64,000 nucleotides of DNA from Pseudoalteromonas piratica (GCF_000788395.1 NZ_CP009888.1:558001-622000), one strand, 5' to 3'; shown: positions 48,751 to 57,366, numbered from the stretch's first letter. Numbers and translations: made by a program. The notes: generated by a model from the letters alone, not told the origin.

Positions 48751-49224
48751 ATGAAAAACGTTTCAATTATCGGTTTAGACAAAGAAATCACACATAAGCT
48801 AGTGGTTGAATTAAATACACTGTTAAGCAGTTACCAAATTCAATATATGAATGCACGTGGCTTTCACTGGAATATTAAAGGTGAAAACTTCTTTGAATTA
48901 CATGCAAAATTTGAAGAAATCTATAATGACTTACTACTTAAAGTAGATGAAATCGCAGAGCGTATTTTAACCTTGGGTGGTGAGCCGTTACACGGCTTTT
49001 CTGATTACCTTAATAACAGCAAGATTTCTGAAGCCAAAAATATCAGCGCAGGCCGTGACGCAATTAGCAATTTATTGTCAGGTTTCAGTGAGCTTATCAC
49101 AACACAGCGAAGCTTACTTTCACTCGCTGGGGATGCAGAGGATGAAGGCACAGCGTCACTAATGAGCGATTATATAAAAGAGCAAGAAAAACTTGTTTGG
49201 ATGCTGAATGCGTACTTACATTAA
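48751..49224 (+). CDS. dps: Dps family ferritin-like DNA-protection protein
   Basis: 157 residues. The inter-subunit ferroxidase ligands are visible: the histidine in ARGFHWNIKG, then the aspartate/glutamate in FFELHAKFEEIYNDLLLKVDEIAERIL. A dodecamer oxidises Fe(II) with peroxide and stores iron. The frame is open upstream to 48733, but ATG 48751 with GAGGTGGG just before gives the family length. Stress or iron control is likely; a convincing operator is not visible. A terminator hairpin follows. Confidence 0.92.
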   Translation: MKNVSIIGLDKEITHKLVVELNTLLSSYQIQYMNARGFHWNIKGENFFELHAKFEEIYNDLLLKVDEIAERILTLGGEPLHGFSDYLNNSKISEAKNISAGRDAISNLLSGFSELITTQRSLLSLAGDAEDEGTASLMSDYIKEQEKLVWMLNAYLH

Positions 49225-49255
49225 TCCCATGTGTAATCTTAAAATTGCAATGAAA

Positions 49256-49277
49256 AAAGGCAGCTAACGCTGCCTTT
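49256..49277. terminator. terminator after dps
   Basis: AAAGGCAGC, loop TAAC, GCTGCCTTT: a perfect 9-bp stem with short A and T tracts. It may serve both dps and the convergent small gene. Confidence 0.75.
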
Positions 49278-49332
49278 GTCGCAAGTAAAGTAAAACTAAT
49301 CGGGGCAATTTCTGGCCTAAGTAACTCAAATA

Positions 49333-49542
49333 TTAATGATTTGAGTCTTCGTCATGAGATGCCGCATATTTATACGCTGCAAATGCAATAATAAAGAGTA
49401 CAAGAGGCACCGGCGCTGCAATAATGCCGAATGAGCTTGAGTTTGCAATACTTGCACCAGCAAGGTGACCAACCACTGTAACAACTAACGCAAGTACAGC
49501 AATGACTGTTACTACAATTTCTGATTTTTGCACATTTCTCAT
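49333..49542 (-). CDS. 69-residue membrane protein
   Basis: ATG at 49542-49540 (minus strand) with AGAAGGA upstream; an earlier in-frame start (49569) lacks a ribosome site. It has two hydrophobic helices (VVTVIAVLALVVTVVGHLAG and IIAAPVPLVLFIIAFAAYKY) and an acidic tail (SHDEDSNH). The protein is unknown, though the layout is that of a typical small inner-membrane protein. Confidence 0.7.
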   Translation of the reverse strand: MRNVQKSEIVVTVIAVLALVVTVVGHLAGASIANSSSFGIIAAPVPLVLFIIAFAAYKYAASHDEDSNH

Positions 49543-49733
49543 AACGAAATTCCTTCTTAAACTATTCAACTTATCGGTGATAAATCGCTTTCTGGAATTA
49601 AGTATGCGCCCGTTTTGAGATTGAGAATTGACTTAAATCAAGTTTATTTCCTAACCAATTACCAGCCGATTCGAAACTTGATTTAGCTCAAAAAGTAGAC
49701 CGAATCAGAAATAATTGGCAGCAAATATGCTTA

Positions 49734-49757
49734 AAAAAGAGGCTTGTGCCTCTTTTT
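49734..49757. terminator. bidirectional terminator
   Basis: AAAAAGAGGC, loop TTGT, GCCTCTTTTT. It lies just past the stop of the ABC permease gene on the minus strand and would end that operon. Confidence 0.85.
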
Positions 49758-49761
49758 AGTA

Positions 49762-50946
49762 TTAGCGTTCTGAAATCGCCCACCCTAACATTTGTTTAAA
49801 GCTTGGCTCCTTGCCATACATCACCATGCCCATTTTAAATAAGCGACCTGCAATGCCACGCATGTAAACACATAAGGCAAACGTTAGTATCAGCGACAAA
49901 ATAGGTTGCCAAATTGCCACATCAACTAATGCCATTTTAACTGGCATCACCGCGAACGCAGTAAGTGGGAAGTAGCTTAGAAAGGTCATTACCCAACCGC
50001 TAGGACTGTCCATTAACATAAATGCCAAGATCATGGGAATCAATGGGATCATCATAAACGAAGATTTACCACTGTGATTAGGGTCATCAATGGCTGCCGC
50101 TATCGCCGCCATAAATGCCGTAGAAAAATAAAGGCCTAATAATGCAAACGCCAATACCCAAGGTAATAAAGCCCAATCAATAAAAGATAAATCGAATGCT
50201 TGCCCTTCAATGATTACTTGCATAAATGCAACACCCAACATAACTGAAATAATCGTGCTCAGCATAGCTTTAAGTGCAAGTAACACTTGCCCCAAAATTT
50301 TACCATCCACCCAAGTTTGCGCACTCATAGTGGCATAAAGTTGTTCGGTTACCCTCTGCTGCTTTTCGCCTGTGATTGATACGAAAACCTGTGCAAACGA
50401 CATAAAAATTCCCACAGAAAGCAGTACTAAGACACCAATAGCCGTTGATGACGAATGGTTTTCTTCATTTTTAACGGTGTGATCAAGGTACTCAGTTGAA
50501 AGTGTGATCGGGTTAGTTAACAGTGACATTTGATTTGGTGAAAGAGATAGTTGGTCACTTACTTTGGTTGCATAATGCTGTTTTAACGCATTCTGTAATG
50601 TTTGTTGCCAAGCCATTTTACCTTTGCTGATAAATTCTATTTTCACAGGGCTTTTTGACTCATCAATTAATAAAAGTGCATCAAATTCCCCCGTGGCTAA
50701 GGCCTTCTTAAGCTCTGTTTGGCTAATGTTTTTTTGACTGAAGGCATAACCCTCAAGGGTCATTTCAAAATTTACATCACTGGCAACTGCTACTCGGTAG
50801 TCACTGGCTGTAAAATTTGCTGCTGATTGCCAAAAAAACACCACTAGTGCAATCGCAATCATAATTAACTTACTAATAATTTCCTGCTTCCATTTAAAGA
50901 AGTGCATAAACTCCCATTTAGCAACATGCATCATTTGGTTATTCAT
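49762..50946 (-). CDS. ABC-2 type exporter permease (NatB-like)
   Basis: 394 residues. An N-terminal span (about 25-42) is followed by a periplasmic domain (about 45-170) and six C-terminal spans, the ABC-2/NatB pattern. The family pumps out sodium or small molecules. Its ATG overlaps the stop of the ATPase gene by four bases (ATGA), so the two are coupled. Confidence 0.9.
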   Translation of the reverse strand: MNNQMMHVAKWEFMHFFKWKQEIISKLIMIAIALVVFFWQSAANFTASDYRVAVASDVNFEMTLEGYAFSQKNISQTELKKALATGEFDALLLIDESKSPVKIEFISKGKMAWQQTLQNALKQHYATKVSDQLSLSPNQMSLLTNPITLSTEYLDHTVKNEENHSSSTAIGVLVLLSVGIFMSFAQVFVSITGEKQQRVTEQLYATMSAQTWVDGKILGQVLLALKAMLSTIISVMLGVAFMQVIIEGQAFDLSFIDWALLPWVLAFALLGLYFSTAFMAAIAAAIDDPNHSGKSSFMMIPLIPMILAFMLMDSPSGWVMTFLSYFPLTAFAVMPVKMALVDVAIWQPILSLILTFALCVYMRGIAGRLFKMGMVMYGKEPSFKQMLGWAISER

Positions 50947-51968
50947 TGTGCTTCTCCTTGGCGAATACTTTTACTTTGATGGGATTCGATCGCTTTTAAA
51001 TACATTTGGTGTAAATCCATATTACGACTAGAGATATGCATCACCTGACCAAGTTGTGGCAAGATTGTAAGTACATCATTCACTTGTGATTTATTTTCTA
51101 GGCTCACAACTAAAGTACACTGTTTATTTAAGCGATAATTAAATTGGCTAAAATGTTGCTGCAATGCCTCGGCATTTAACTCCCCTGCATAACCAACTTC
51201 TAGCTCTAAAGCGCCACCTATATGTGCTCTAATCGCATCTAATGTGCCATATAAAACGGCTTCGCCTTTATTCATCAGCAGCATTCTGTCAGCAAGCTTT
51301 TCTACCATTGCCATTTGGTGCGCACTTAAAATGACAGTCATGCCTTGCTGTTTCAGTTCCGCGAGAAACTGCACTACTTTTTCTTGGTTAACCGGATCCA
51401 ATCCTGAAAAAGGCTCGTCTAAAATAACAATTTCTGGACTATGTAATATTGCAGTGATTAGCTGAACTTTCTGCTGATTTCCCTTCGAGAGAGACTTGAG
51501 AGGCTCATTTTCACGCCCTATTAAGTCAAACCGTGCTAGCCAGTAATCAATATTTTTTTGTGCGTCTGGTTTGCTAACACCGTGCAGTGCTGCAAAGTAA
51601 TGGAGGTTTTGCAGAAGTGTTTTTTCACCGTAAAGTCCGCGATCTTCTGGTAAATAACCGAGCTTATGCGCTGGAATTTCACTTAAGTAACGATTGGCAA
51701 GTTGAATCGATACGCTACCACTATCAGGTTTAGTAAAACCAACCAGCATACGAACAAGAGATGATTTACCTGCACCATTTGGCCCTAATAGAGCAAAAAT
51801 TTCGCCTTTATTGACTGAAAAGCTCAATTGATTAACTGCTATAGTTGAGCTGTACTCCTTGCTCACCTGTTCCACACATATCATCGCCTGCGCCATAACA
51901 TTTCTCATTTTTATTATAATTGTCAGTATTTTACGTTCTTGAATTTTAAGGAACAGCTCACTCATCAT
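50943..51968 (-). CDS. ABC transporter ATP-binding protein (NatA-like)
   Basis: The ATPase has Walker A LLGPNGAGKSS, signature LSKGNQQKVQL and Walker B EIVILDEPFSGLDP. A C-terminal extension of about 90 residues is of the NatA/CcmA type. The start is unsure: the 5' ATG gives an unusual 29-residue leader; ATGs at 51896 and 51884 give typical starts (ICVEQVSKEY), but none has a convincing ribosome site. It works with the permease that follows in the same operon. Confidence 0.88.
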   Translation of the reverse strand: MMSELFLKIQERKILTIIIKMRNVMAQAMICVEQVSKEYSSTIAVNQLSFSVNKGEIFALLGPNGAGKSSLVRMLVGFTKPDSGSVSIQLANRYLSEIPAHKLGYLPEDRGLYGEKTLLQNLHYFAALHGVSKPDAQKNIDYWLARFDLIGRENEPLKSLSKGNQQKVQLITAILHSPEIVILDEPFSGLDPVNQEKVVQFLAELKQQGMTVILSAHQMAMVEKLADRMLLMNKGEAVLYGTLDAIRAHIGGALELEVGYAGELNAEALQQHFSQFNYRLNKQCTLVVSLENKSQVNDVLTILPQLGQVMHISSRNMDLHQMYLKAIESHQSKSIRQGEAQ

Positions 51969-52040
51969 TTTATATTGCCACTTATCATTTAAATGTGAGC
52001 TTATGGCTGCTGGCTATTTGAGCTAAAGCTTGGCACAATT

Positions 52041-52062
52041 AACCCTCGAAATATCGAGGGTT
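52041..52062. promoter_or_regulatory. palindrome at the start of the sigma-54 activator gene
   Basis: AACCCTCGA, 4 bases, TCGAGGGTT: perfect 9-bp arms ending eight bases before the ATG at 52070. It contains CGAAATATCGAGG, which matches 11 of 13 positions of the palindrome arm before ccoG. It is a likely self-control site. Confidence 0.6.
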
Positions 52063-52069
52063 GTAATAC

Positions 52070-53491
52070 ATGGATAATCTCAAACATTTGCTTGCTGATT
52101 CAGAGCTACTGTTAAATGCTGCGGGAGAAGGCATTTATGGTTTTGATTTAGAAGGTAAAGCGGTGTTTATTAATCCCGCAGCAGAACGTATGACAGGCTG
52201 GCAAGCAGGTGAGTTACTAGGTGAAAAGATCCATCAATATCACCACCATAGCCACGCTGATGGCACTCCTTATCCAGCTCATGAATGTAATATTTATGCC
52301 ACCATGCAAGACGGCCAAGAGCGCAGCATTAGCCATGAAGTCTTTTGGCGCAAAGATGGTTCTAGTTTTCCAGTCGAATACACCTCTACCCCGGTTTATA
52401 AAGACGGTAAAATTATCGGGGCAGTGGCAATTTTCCGCGATGTAACTGAGCAACAAGAGAGCGATCGCGCATTACGTGAAGCGCTTGCGCAAGTGCAAGC
52501 ATTATCCGAACAACTGCAGGCCGAAAACACCTACCTGCAAAGTGAAATCGACGAAAACTGGAGTGATTCAGGCTTAGTTGGCCAAAGTCCACGTTTTAAG
52601 CAGTTACTTGAACAAGTCAGTTTAGTCAGTAAAACGGACAGTACCGTATTGATTTTGGGTGAGAACGGCACAGGTAAAGAACTGATTGCACGTAATATTC
52701 ATCGCCTTAGCAAACGCGCTCACAACACCCTAGTGAAAGTAAATTGTGCAGCGTTTACTCCTAGCCTGCTTGAAAGCGAATTATTCGGCCATGAAAAAGG
52801 CGCTTTTACTGGCGCGACTGAACGCCGTAAAGGACGCTTTGAATTAGCAGATAAAGGCACATTGTTTTTAGATGAAGTTGGCGAGTTAAGCCTTGAAGCA
52901 CAAAGTAAATTGCTGCGAGTTTTACAAGAACAAGAATTCGAACGTGTTGGCGGAAATCAAACCCTAAAAGTTGATATTCGAGTGATTGCAGCAACCAATA
53001 AAGACTTATTAAAAATGGTACAACAAGGCGAATTCCGCATGGATTTATACTACCGCCTCAATGTATTTCCTTTGACCATGCCAGCACTTCGTGAGCGTCT
53101 TGATGATTTACCACTTCTATGCCAAAACATCATTTCAGAACTTGCTCGCAAACTTGGCAAACCAATAAAAGGCATTAGTAAAGCCAGCTTAAAACGTCTT
53201 GCTACTTATCATTGGCCGGGCAATATACGTGAACTGCAAAATGTACTAGAGCGTGAAGTTATTTTAAGCCAAACATCATTGATCCAAATAAAGCACGACT
53301 TCCAGGCCAATTTAGATGCCAGTAATTTTGCCCAACTTACGCTTGCTGAAATGGAAAAGTCTTATATTGAACAAGTCTTGGAGCAATGCGCGGGCAAAAT
53401 TGGCGGTGTTAATGGCGCAGCTAAATTATTAGACTTGCCCGAGAGTACATTACGCTCAAAAATGAAAAAGCTTGGTATATCTCGTATTTAA
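52070..53491 (+). CDS. PAS-domain sigma-54-dependent transcriptional activator
   Basis: 473 residues. A PAS domain (about 10-135; GIYGFDLEGKAVFINPAAERMTGW, AIFRDVTEQ) is followed by a coiled linker and an AAA+ domain with Walker A GENGTGKE (about 203), the sigma-54 contact loop GAFTGA and TLFLDEVGEL. A Fis-type helix-turn-helix (AAKLLDLPESTLRSKMKKL) ends it. The PAS has several histidines (HQYHHHSHADG) that might bind metal or haem. It lies 265 bp upstream of ccoG, and both control regions share a palindromic word. The likely target is ccoG. Confidence 0.93.
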   Translation: MDNLKHLLADSELLLNAAGEGIYGFDLEGKAVFINPAAERMTGWQAGELLGEKIHQYHHHSHADGTPYPAHECNIYATMQDGQERSISHEVFWRKDGSSFPVEYTSTPVYKDGKIIGAVAIFRDVTEQQESDRALREALAQVQALSEQLQAENTYLQSEIDENWSDSGLVGQSPRFKQLLEQVSLVSKTDSTVLILGENGTGKELIARNIHRLSKRAHNTLVKVNCAAFTPSLLESELFGHEKGAFTGATERRKGRFELADKGTLFLDEVGELSLEAQSKLLRVLQEQEFERVGGNQTLKVDIRVIAATNKDLLKMVQQGEFRMDLYYRLNVFPLTMPALRERLDDLPLLCQNIISELARKLGKPIKGISKASLKRLATYHWPGNIRELQNVLEREVILSQTSLIQIKHDFQANLDASNFAQLTLAEMEKSYIEQVLEQCAGKIGGVNGAAKLLDLPESTLRSKMKKLGISRI

Positions 53492-53601
53492 CCCTCAAAT
53501 AGGCCTGACCACAGATGAAAAGGCAAATTAGCGAAGGTGGATAACACCAAATATCTTCAAATCTGTTCTAATCCGCCCCCTAACATTCACTGCAAAAACC
53601 A

Positions 53602-53629
53602 CGACATATCGCGGAGCCGCGATATGTCG
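53602..53629. promoter_or_regulatory. 28-bp palindrome (activator site) upstream of ccoG
   Basis: Arms CGACATATCGCGG (53602-53614) and CCGCGATATGTCG (53617-53629) are perfect 13-bp complements with AG between. A further overlapping palindrome TGTCGCGACA lies at 53625-53634. The centre is about 106 bp before the predicted ccoG transcription start, a normal distance for a sigma-54 enhancer site. Confidence 0.75.
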
Positions 53630-53696
53630 CGACAAACGGAATTGACCAAACCAAAATAAAACGATAAAAATCAATATCTTGACCACATTTCAAGCT

Positions 53697-53712
53697 TGGC
53701 ATAGTTATTGTT
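53697..53712 (+). promoter_or_regulatory. sigma-54 promoter of ccoG
   Basis: TGGCAT, 5 bases, TTGTT, against consensus TGGCAC-N5-TTGCW. GG at -24 and TG in place of GC at -12 are correctly spaced. The start codon is 45 bp downstream. Confidence 0.65.
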
Positions 53713-53756
53713 ATTAGTGAACTAAGCATTACGTATATCTACCGTCGAGAAATAGT

Positions 53757-55139
53757 ATGAAGTTTGATATCAAAGAAGAAGATCTGATTATTAAGCCCTA
53801 TAAAACAGAAGGGCCTATTTATGTGCGCTCTCAAAAAGGAAAATACCAGCAACTTCGCCGTTATATTGGTTGGGCACTGATGTTGGCGTTTATTCTTATC
53901 CCCTTTATTCCTTACCATGGTCAACAGGCGATACTGCTTGATATCGGCTCGCAACAATTTCGCTTTTTTAATACCACATTATTTCCGCAAGATTTTACCT
54001 TATTGGCCTGGGTCTTTATGGCTGGTGCATTTGCGTTGTTTTTTGTCACGACTTGGCTCGGTCGAGTCTGGTGTGGTTATACCTGCCCGCAAACAGTATG
54101 GATGATGATGTTTATTTGGGTCGAAGAAAAAATCGAAGGAAACCGCAATAAACGCATCAAGCTCGACAAGTCAAAAATGTCATTTGAGAAATTCCGCAAA
54201 AAGAGCCTTAAACATCTCATTTGGGGTGCTATTTCATTTTTTACTGCCACCACGTTTTTAAGTTATTTTGTGCCTGTTGCCGAACTGTACGGCAACCTTA
54301 TCGCTTTGGAATGGTCGGGACTTATTATGTTCTGGGTTGGTTTATTTGCGGTATGTACCTATGGCAATGCGGGCTTTTTAAGAGAAAAAATGTGTATTTA
54401 TATGTGTCCTTATTCACGCTTTCAAGCTGTGATGTTTGATAAGGATACCTATGTTGTTGCCTACGATGAGAAACGCGGCGAGTCACGCGGCCGTCGTAAA
54501 CGCAAAGACGATCCAAAACAACTTGGGTTGGGTGACTGTGTTGACTGCAACCTATGTGTTGAAGTTTGCCCTGCAGGGATCGACATTCGTAACGGTTTAC
54601 AATATGAATGCATTAACTGCGGTGCTTGTATTGATGCTTGCGATGAAACAATGGAAAAATTTAATTATGAGAAAGGTCTCATTAGCTACACCAGTGAACA
54701 TCAATTAGCAGGTCAAAAAACGGATAAATTCCGTTTAAAACTAGTCGGATACGGCTTCTTTACAGGTCTTGTGATTATTACCATGCTGGTGTGGATGAAT
54801 TTACGCGTGCCAATTGAAACTAGCATTTTACGTGACCGCAATGCGCTTTATCGAGTCAATTATGAAGGTCTGACTGAAAACACTTACACCTTCAAAATTA
54901 CCAATAAAACGCAAAATACGCTGACCTATTCGCTCACATTGTTGGAAGATTCTCGCTTTGCATTAAGTGCGCCTCAACAAATTATTATTGCTGCAGGTGA
55001 GATGAGCCAGTTCCCAGTAACTGTGACTGCTGATGCATATGACTTAAAGCAAAAAGTAACTGAGATTGACTTTAAGGTGAAAGCGATAGAGTCACCGGAC
55101 ATACAGATTACAAAGCAATCTAAATTCTACAAACCCTAA
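53757..55139 (+). CDS. ccoG: cytochrome c oxidase accessory protein CcoG (FixG/RdxA)
   Basis: 460 residues. About five hydrophobic spans (the first near 41-57) hold CGYTCPQTVW. Two 4Fe-4S clusters follow in CVDCNLCVEVCPAG and CINCGACIDACDE. An Ig-like FixG C-domain ends it (about 370-460). CcoG reduces Cu(II) for assembly of cbb3 oxidase. No ccoNOP genes are here. The sigma-54 promoter and palindrome point to control by the upstream PAS activator. Confidence 0.95.
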   Translation: MKFDIKEEDLIIKPYKTEGPIYVRSQKGKYQQLRRYIGWALMLAFILIPFIPYHGQQAILLDIGSQQFRFFNTTLFPQDFTLLAWVFMAGAFALFFVTTWLGRVWCGYTCPQTVWMMMFIWVEEKIEGNRNKRIKLDKSKMSFEKFRKKSLKHLIWGAISFFTATTFLSYFVPVAELYGNLIALEWSGLIMFWVGLFAVCTYGNAGFLREKMCIYMCPYSRFQAVMFDKDTYVVAYDEKRGESRGRRKRKDDPKQLGLGDCVDCNLCVEVCPAGIDIRNGLQYECINCGACIDACDETMEKFNYEKGLISYTSEHQLAGQKTDKFRLKLVGYGFFTGLVIITMLVWMNLRVPIETSILRDRNALYRVNYEGLTENTYTFKITNKTQNTLTYSLTLLEDSRFALSAPQQIIIAAGEMSQFPVTVTADAYDLKQKVTEIDFKVKAIESPDIQITKQSKFYKP

Positions 55140-55175
55140 GCTGTCATCCAGATACAGCTCAGTTCCCTAGCACGC

Positions 55176-55203
55176 AAGGCTCAATTTAATTGAGCCTTTT
55201 TTC
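55176..55203 (+). terminator. ccoG terminator
   Basis: AAGGCTCAA, short T/A centre, TTGAGCCTT and a T-tract. Confidence 0.88.
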
Positions 55204-55225
55204 TTTACAACACCACAAACGCGAT

Positions 55226-55240
55226 CAATAATCATTATCA
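55226..55240. promoter_or_regulatory. Fur box upstream of a three-gene unit
   Basis: CAATAATCATTATCA matches the 7-1-7 Fur consensus TGATAATNATTATCA in all but its first two bases. It is 26 bp before the first ATG. Confidence 0.78.
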
Positions 55241-55266
55241 TTAAGTTGGTAGATAGAGTTTTTCAT

Positions 55267-55680
55267 ATGAGCTGGCAATCCACTATGACCAAAGGGAATG
55301 AATGCTTTGATTCACATAATTGGCTTGAGGCTGAACGTTATTATATGCGTGCAATTGAGCTTATTGATTTACTTTGGCAGCAGAAGCGCAACAATCTTGA
55401 AGCAATGCAAGCCTGGGTATGCGGGTATCAAAATTTAGCTGCTACTTATGAACAACAAGGTCAATTAGAACGTGCGTTGCAATGCTTACTGCATGCCCAT
55501 TTTACTATTCTCGATCATGCTAATAACCAAGCAAACTGTGATAACACGCAAAGTAATGCGGTTCGTTTGTCTGCTATTACCCTAAAACACCTTTCAGATT
55601 TCCAAGCAAAGTATCATCGCCAATGCACAGGTATTAATCGTGCTCACCAATACGCGAATAGTCATACTTTGCTGCATTAA
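55267..55680 (+). CDS. TPR-like protein of an iron-regulated unit
   Basis: 137 residues, no signal peptide. Helical pairs such as GNECFDSHNWLEAERYYMRA (about 9-28) and NLAATYEQQGQLERALQCLL (about 57-76) are tetratricopeptide-like, suggesting a protein-binding adaptor. The frame is open upstream to 55246, but that start has no ribosome site and lies by the Fur box. ATG 55267 is chosen. It is first in a unit with a 43-residue ORF and a SodX-like protease. Fur repression is likely. Confidence 0.78.
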   Translation: MSWQSTMTKGNECFDSHNWLEAERYYMRAIELIDLLWQQKRNNLEAMQAWVCGYQNLAATYEQQGQLERALQCLLHAHFTILDHANNQANCDNTQSNAVRLSAITLKHLSDFQAKYHRQCTGINRAHQYANSHTLLH

Positions 55681-55695
55681 AGAAAAGGAACAACC

Positions 55696-55827
55696 ATGAC
55701 AAAGCCCTCAGCTTTAAACAAAGCAGTTAAAACTCTCGATAAACTCTTTCATTTTGACACTGTTGCAGCGGCATGCGAAAGGACAAACAAGGCAAAGGAT
55801 TTACACAATGTTCGGGTTAAGCATTAA
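55696..55827 (+). CDS. 43-residue ORF between the TPR-like and SodX-like genes
   Basis: ATG 55696 with AAAAGGAA seven bases upstream runs to TAA 55825-55827. It is a short basic protein with a predicted amphipathic helix (MTKPSALNKAVKTLDKLF, then FDTVAAACERTNKAKDL). It overlaps the protease start by 20 bases, which suggests translational coupling. No family is recognised. The ribosome site is better than that of its neighbours. Confidence 0.55.
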   Translation: MTKPSALNKAVKTLDKLFHFDTVAAACERTNKAKDLHNVRVKH

Positions 55828-56098
55828 CAAAGTTTCGGGCAACAGTATGTCGCCCACAATCGAAACAAATAGCTATGTCCTACTGCATAATTTTGGTACG
55901 AAAAAGCACCTGAAAAAGGGGCAGATAGTAAAAGTAGAACACAGTGAGTTTGGAACCATTATCAAACGTATCGCGTATCAAGACAAGAATGGATTATATT
56001 GGCTTGCAGGTGACGACCCGCACACTTTAGCCTGCTGTCAAATTGGACCGGTTAACGCAACGCAAATCACAGGCGTATTATTATGTAATTTAGGATGA
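55808..56098 (+). CDS. S26-type signal-peptidase-like protein, SodX-like
   Basis: 96 residues with the catalytic serine S13 in SGNSMSPTI and the lysine K53 in GTIIKRIAY, the Ser-Lys dyad of S24/S26 peptidases. WLAGDDP ends the fold. The short, anchor-free form resembles the maturation protease (SodX) for nickel superoxide dismutase. No sodN is in the window. ATG 55808 follows AAAGGA; the frame is open to 55754. With the Fur box, it could serve a low-iron SOD system. That is inference. Confidence 0.72.
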   Translation: MFGLSINKVSGNSMSPTIETNSYVLLHNFGTKKHLKKGQIVKVEHSEFGTIIKRIAYQDKNGLYWLAGDDPHTLACCQIGPVNATQITGVLLCNLG

Positions 56099-56102
56099 TA
56101 CG

Positions 56103-57170
56103 TTAATGCTTAGCACTCATTAAATTAGATAAGTTAAATGCCAAGGGGTTGTCAGTTGCAACACTGAAACGTGCAAAATCGATCTCATTAAACTGTTCTT
56201 CACGCAGCAAGCTAATAAATTCAGCATGAACAGTTGACTCAGAAGATTCAAAAATAGCGACACGTTGACTCATAGCTTGCGCTTTTTCCGGATAAAAGTG
56301 ATGGTCATTTAGCATTAAAATCGCTTTGGCTCCCAAGGTGACATGACCACCGAATGACACATCTGTTGTATACCCATTAGTATGAACATCCCAATTAATT
56401 CCGCCTACAATCACTTCTTCAGCTCTGCCTAATTGTTCTAATGCAGCAATTGCTCCAAACGCCATCGCATCATTGGCAGCCCATACGATATCTGTAGAGT
56501 GTTTCGACAACACCCCATACGTTTTTTCAAAGGCACTACTCTCAGACCAATTAGCCACGGTAGAATCAATCAATGTCACATCAGCATGCTTTTGCAGAGC
56601 ACGTTTCAAGCCTATTTGGCGCTCTTTTGCTGCGGGAGTTTTGTAATCACCTAGTAGTGCATACATTTTTAAGTCGGTTTTATCAAACTTGCTTGCACGC
56701 TTAATCAGCGCATTCGCCAATTGCTCACCAACTTCTTTATTATTCGGCGATAAACATCCTATCACCTTTTCTTTTAACGACTGCGGTAGGGTACTTTGTT
56801 GTGCACGACTAAATTTATTGAGTAATAAAAAGACTTTAATATTGGTATTGGCGAGTTGCTCAAGCATCTGCGGCAACCTTTCTTTTTCGTTCACCAAAAT
56901 CAAATAATCGGGTTTGCTGGCAATCGCGTCACTGACCAATTGCTTCATAAGAATATGATTTCGATTAGCATGCAGTGATGTCAGTTGTACATCTAAATCT
57001 TCTGCTGCTGCCATCATAAAGCGGTTTACATTAGGCCAAAAATCTCCAGAGTCATTTGTTGATTCTGAGCCAGGATTGATAAAAACCACTTTTATTTTTG
57101 CGTGACTAGCAAAGCTAAATACACAGCTGAAGAGAATAAAAGTAAATAATAAACGCACTGAATTTTTCAT
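56103..57170 (-). CDS. periplasmic sugar-binding-type protein (Peripla_BP_4, RbsB-like)
   Basis: 355 residues with a signal peptide (LLFTFILFSCVFSFASHAK). The two-lobed type I binding fold is visible: KVVFINPGSES, DYLILVNEKERLP and IVWAANDAMAFGAIAALEQLG. The ligand may be a sugar or autoinducer-like molecule. There is no ABC partner nearby, as with the other orphan binding proteins in this window. It converges on the SodX-like gene with only a few bases between. Confidence 0.82.
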   Translation of the reverse strand: MKNSVRLLFTFILFSCVFSFASHAKIKVVFINPGSESTNDSGDFWPNVNRFMMAAAEDLDVQLTSLHANRNHILMKQLVSDAIASKPDYLILVNEKERLPQMLEQLANTNIKVFLLLNKFSRAQQSTLPQSLKEKVIGCLSPNNKEVGEQLANALIKRASKFDKTDLKMYALLGDYKTPAAKERQIGLKRALQKHADVTLIDSTVANWSESSAFEKTYGVLSKHSTDIVWAANDAMAFGAIAALEQLGRAEEVIVGGINWDVHTNGYTTDVSFGGHVTLGAKAILMLNDHHFYPEKAQAMSQRVAIFESSESTVHAEFISLLREEQFNEIDFARFSVATDNPLAFNLSNLMSAKH

Positions 57171-57366
57171 TTTACACTACATTTTCTACTGCTAGATCGC
57201 CAACAGTATATAACGTGAACAAAAATAAAGCTGTAGGTTCTCAACAACTCAGAGCAGCTAACCGGTGACACTTATAATTCAAACTATAGCTACTAAATTT
57301 ATCTTTACCAAAGCGAGCCTTGCTGCAGTGCAACTATAAATAAGTTAACACTATGCATACCTCGCT

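Noticed and set aside
52031..52046. TGGCACAATTAACCC before the sigma-54 activator gene as a sigma-54 promoter
   Set aside because: It has a good -24 element, but the -12 position has no TTGC-like sequence at the required spacing.
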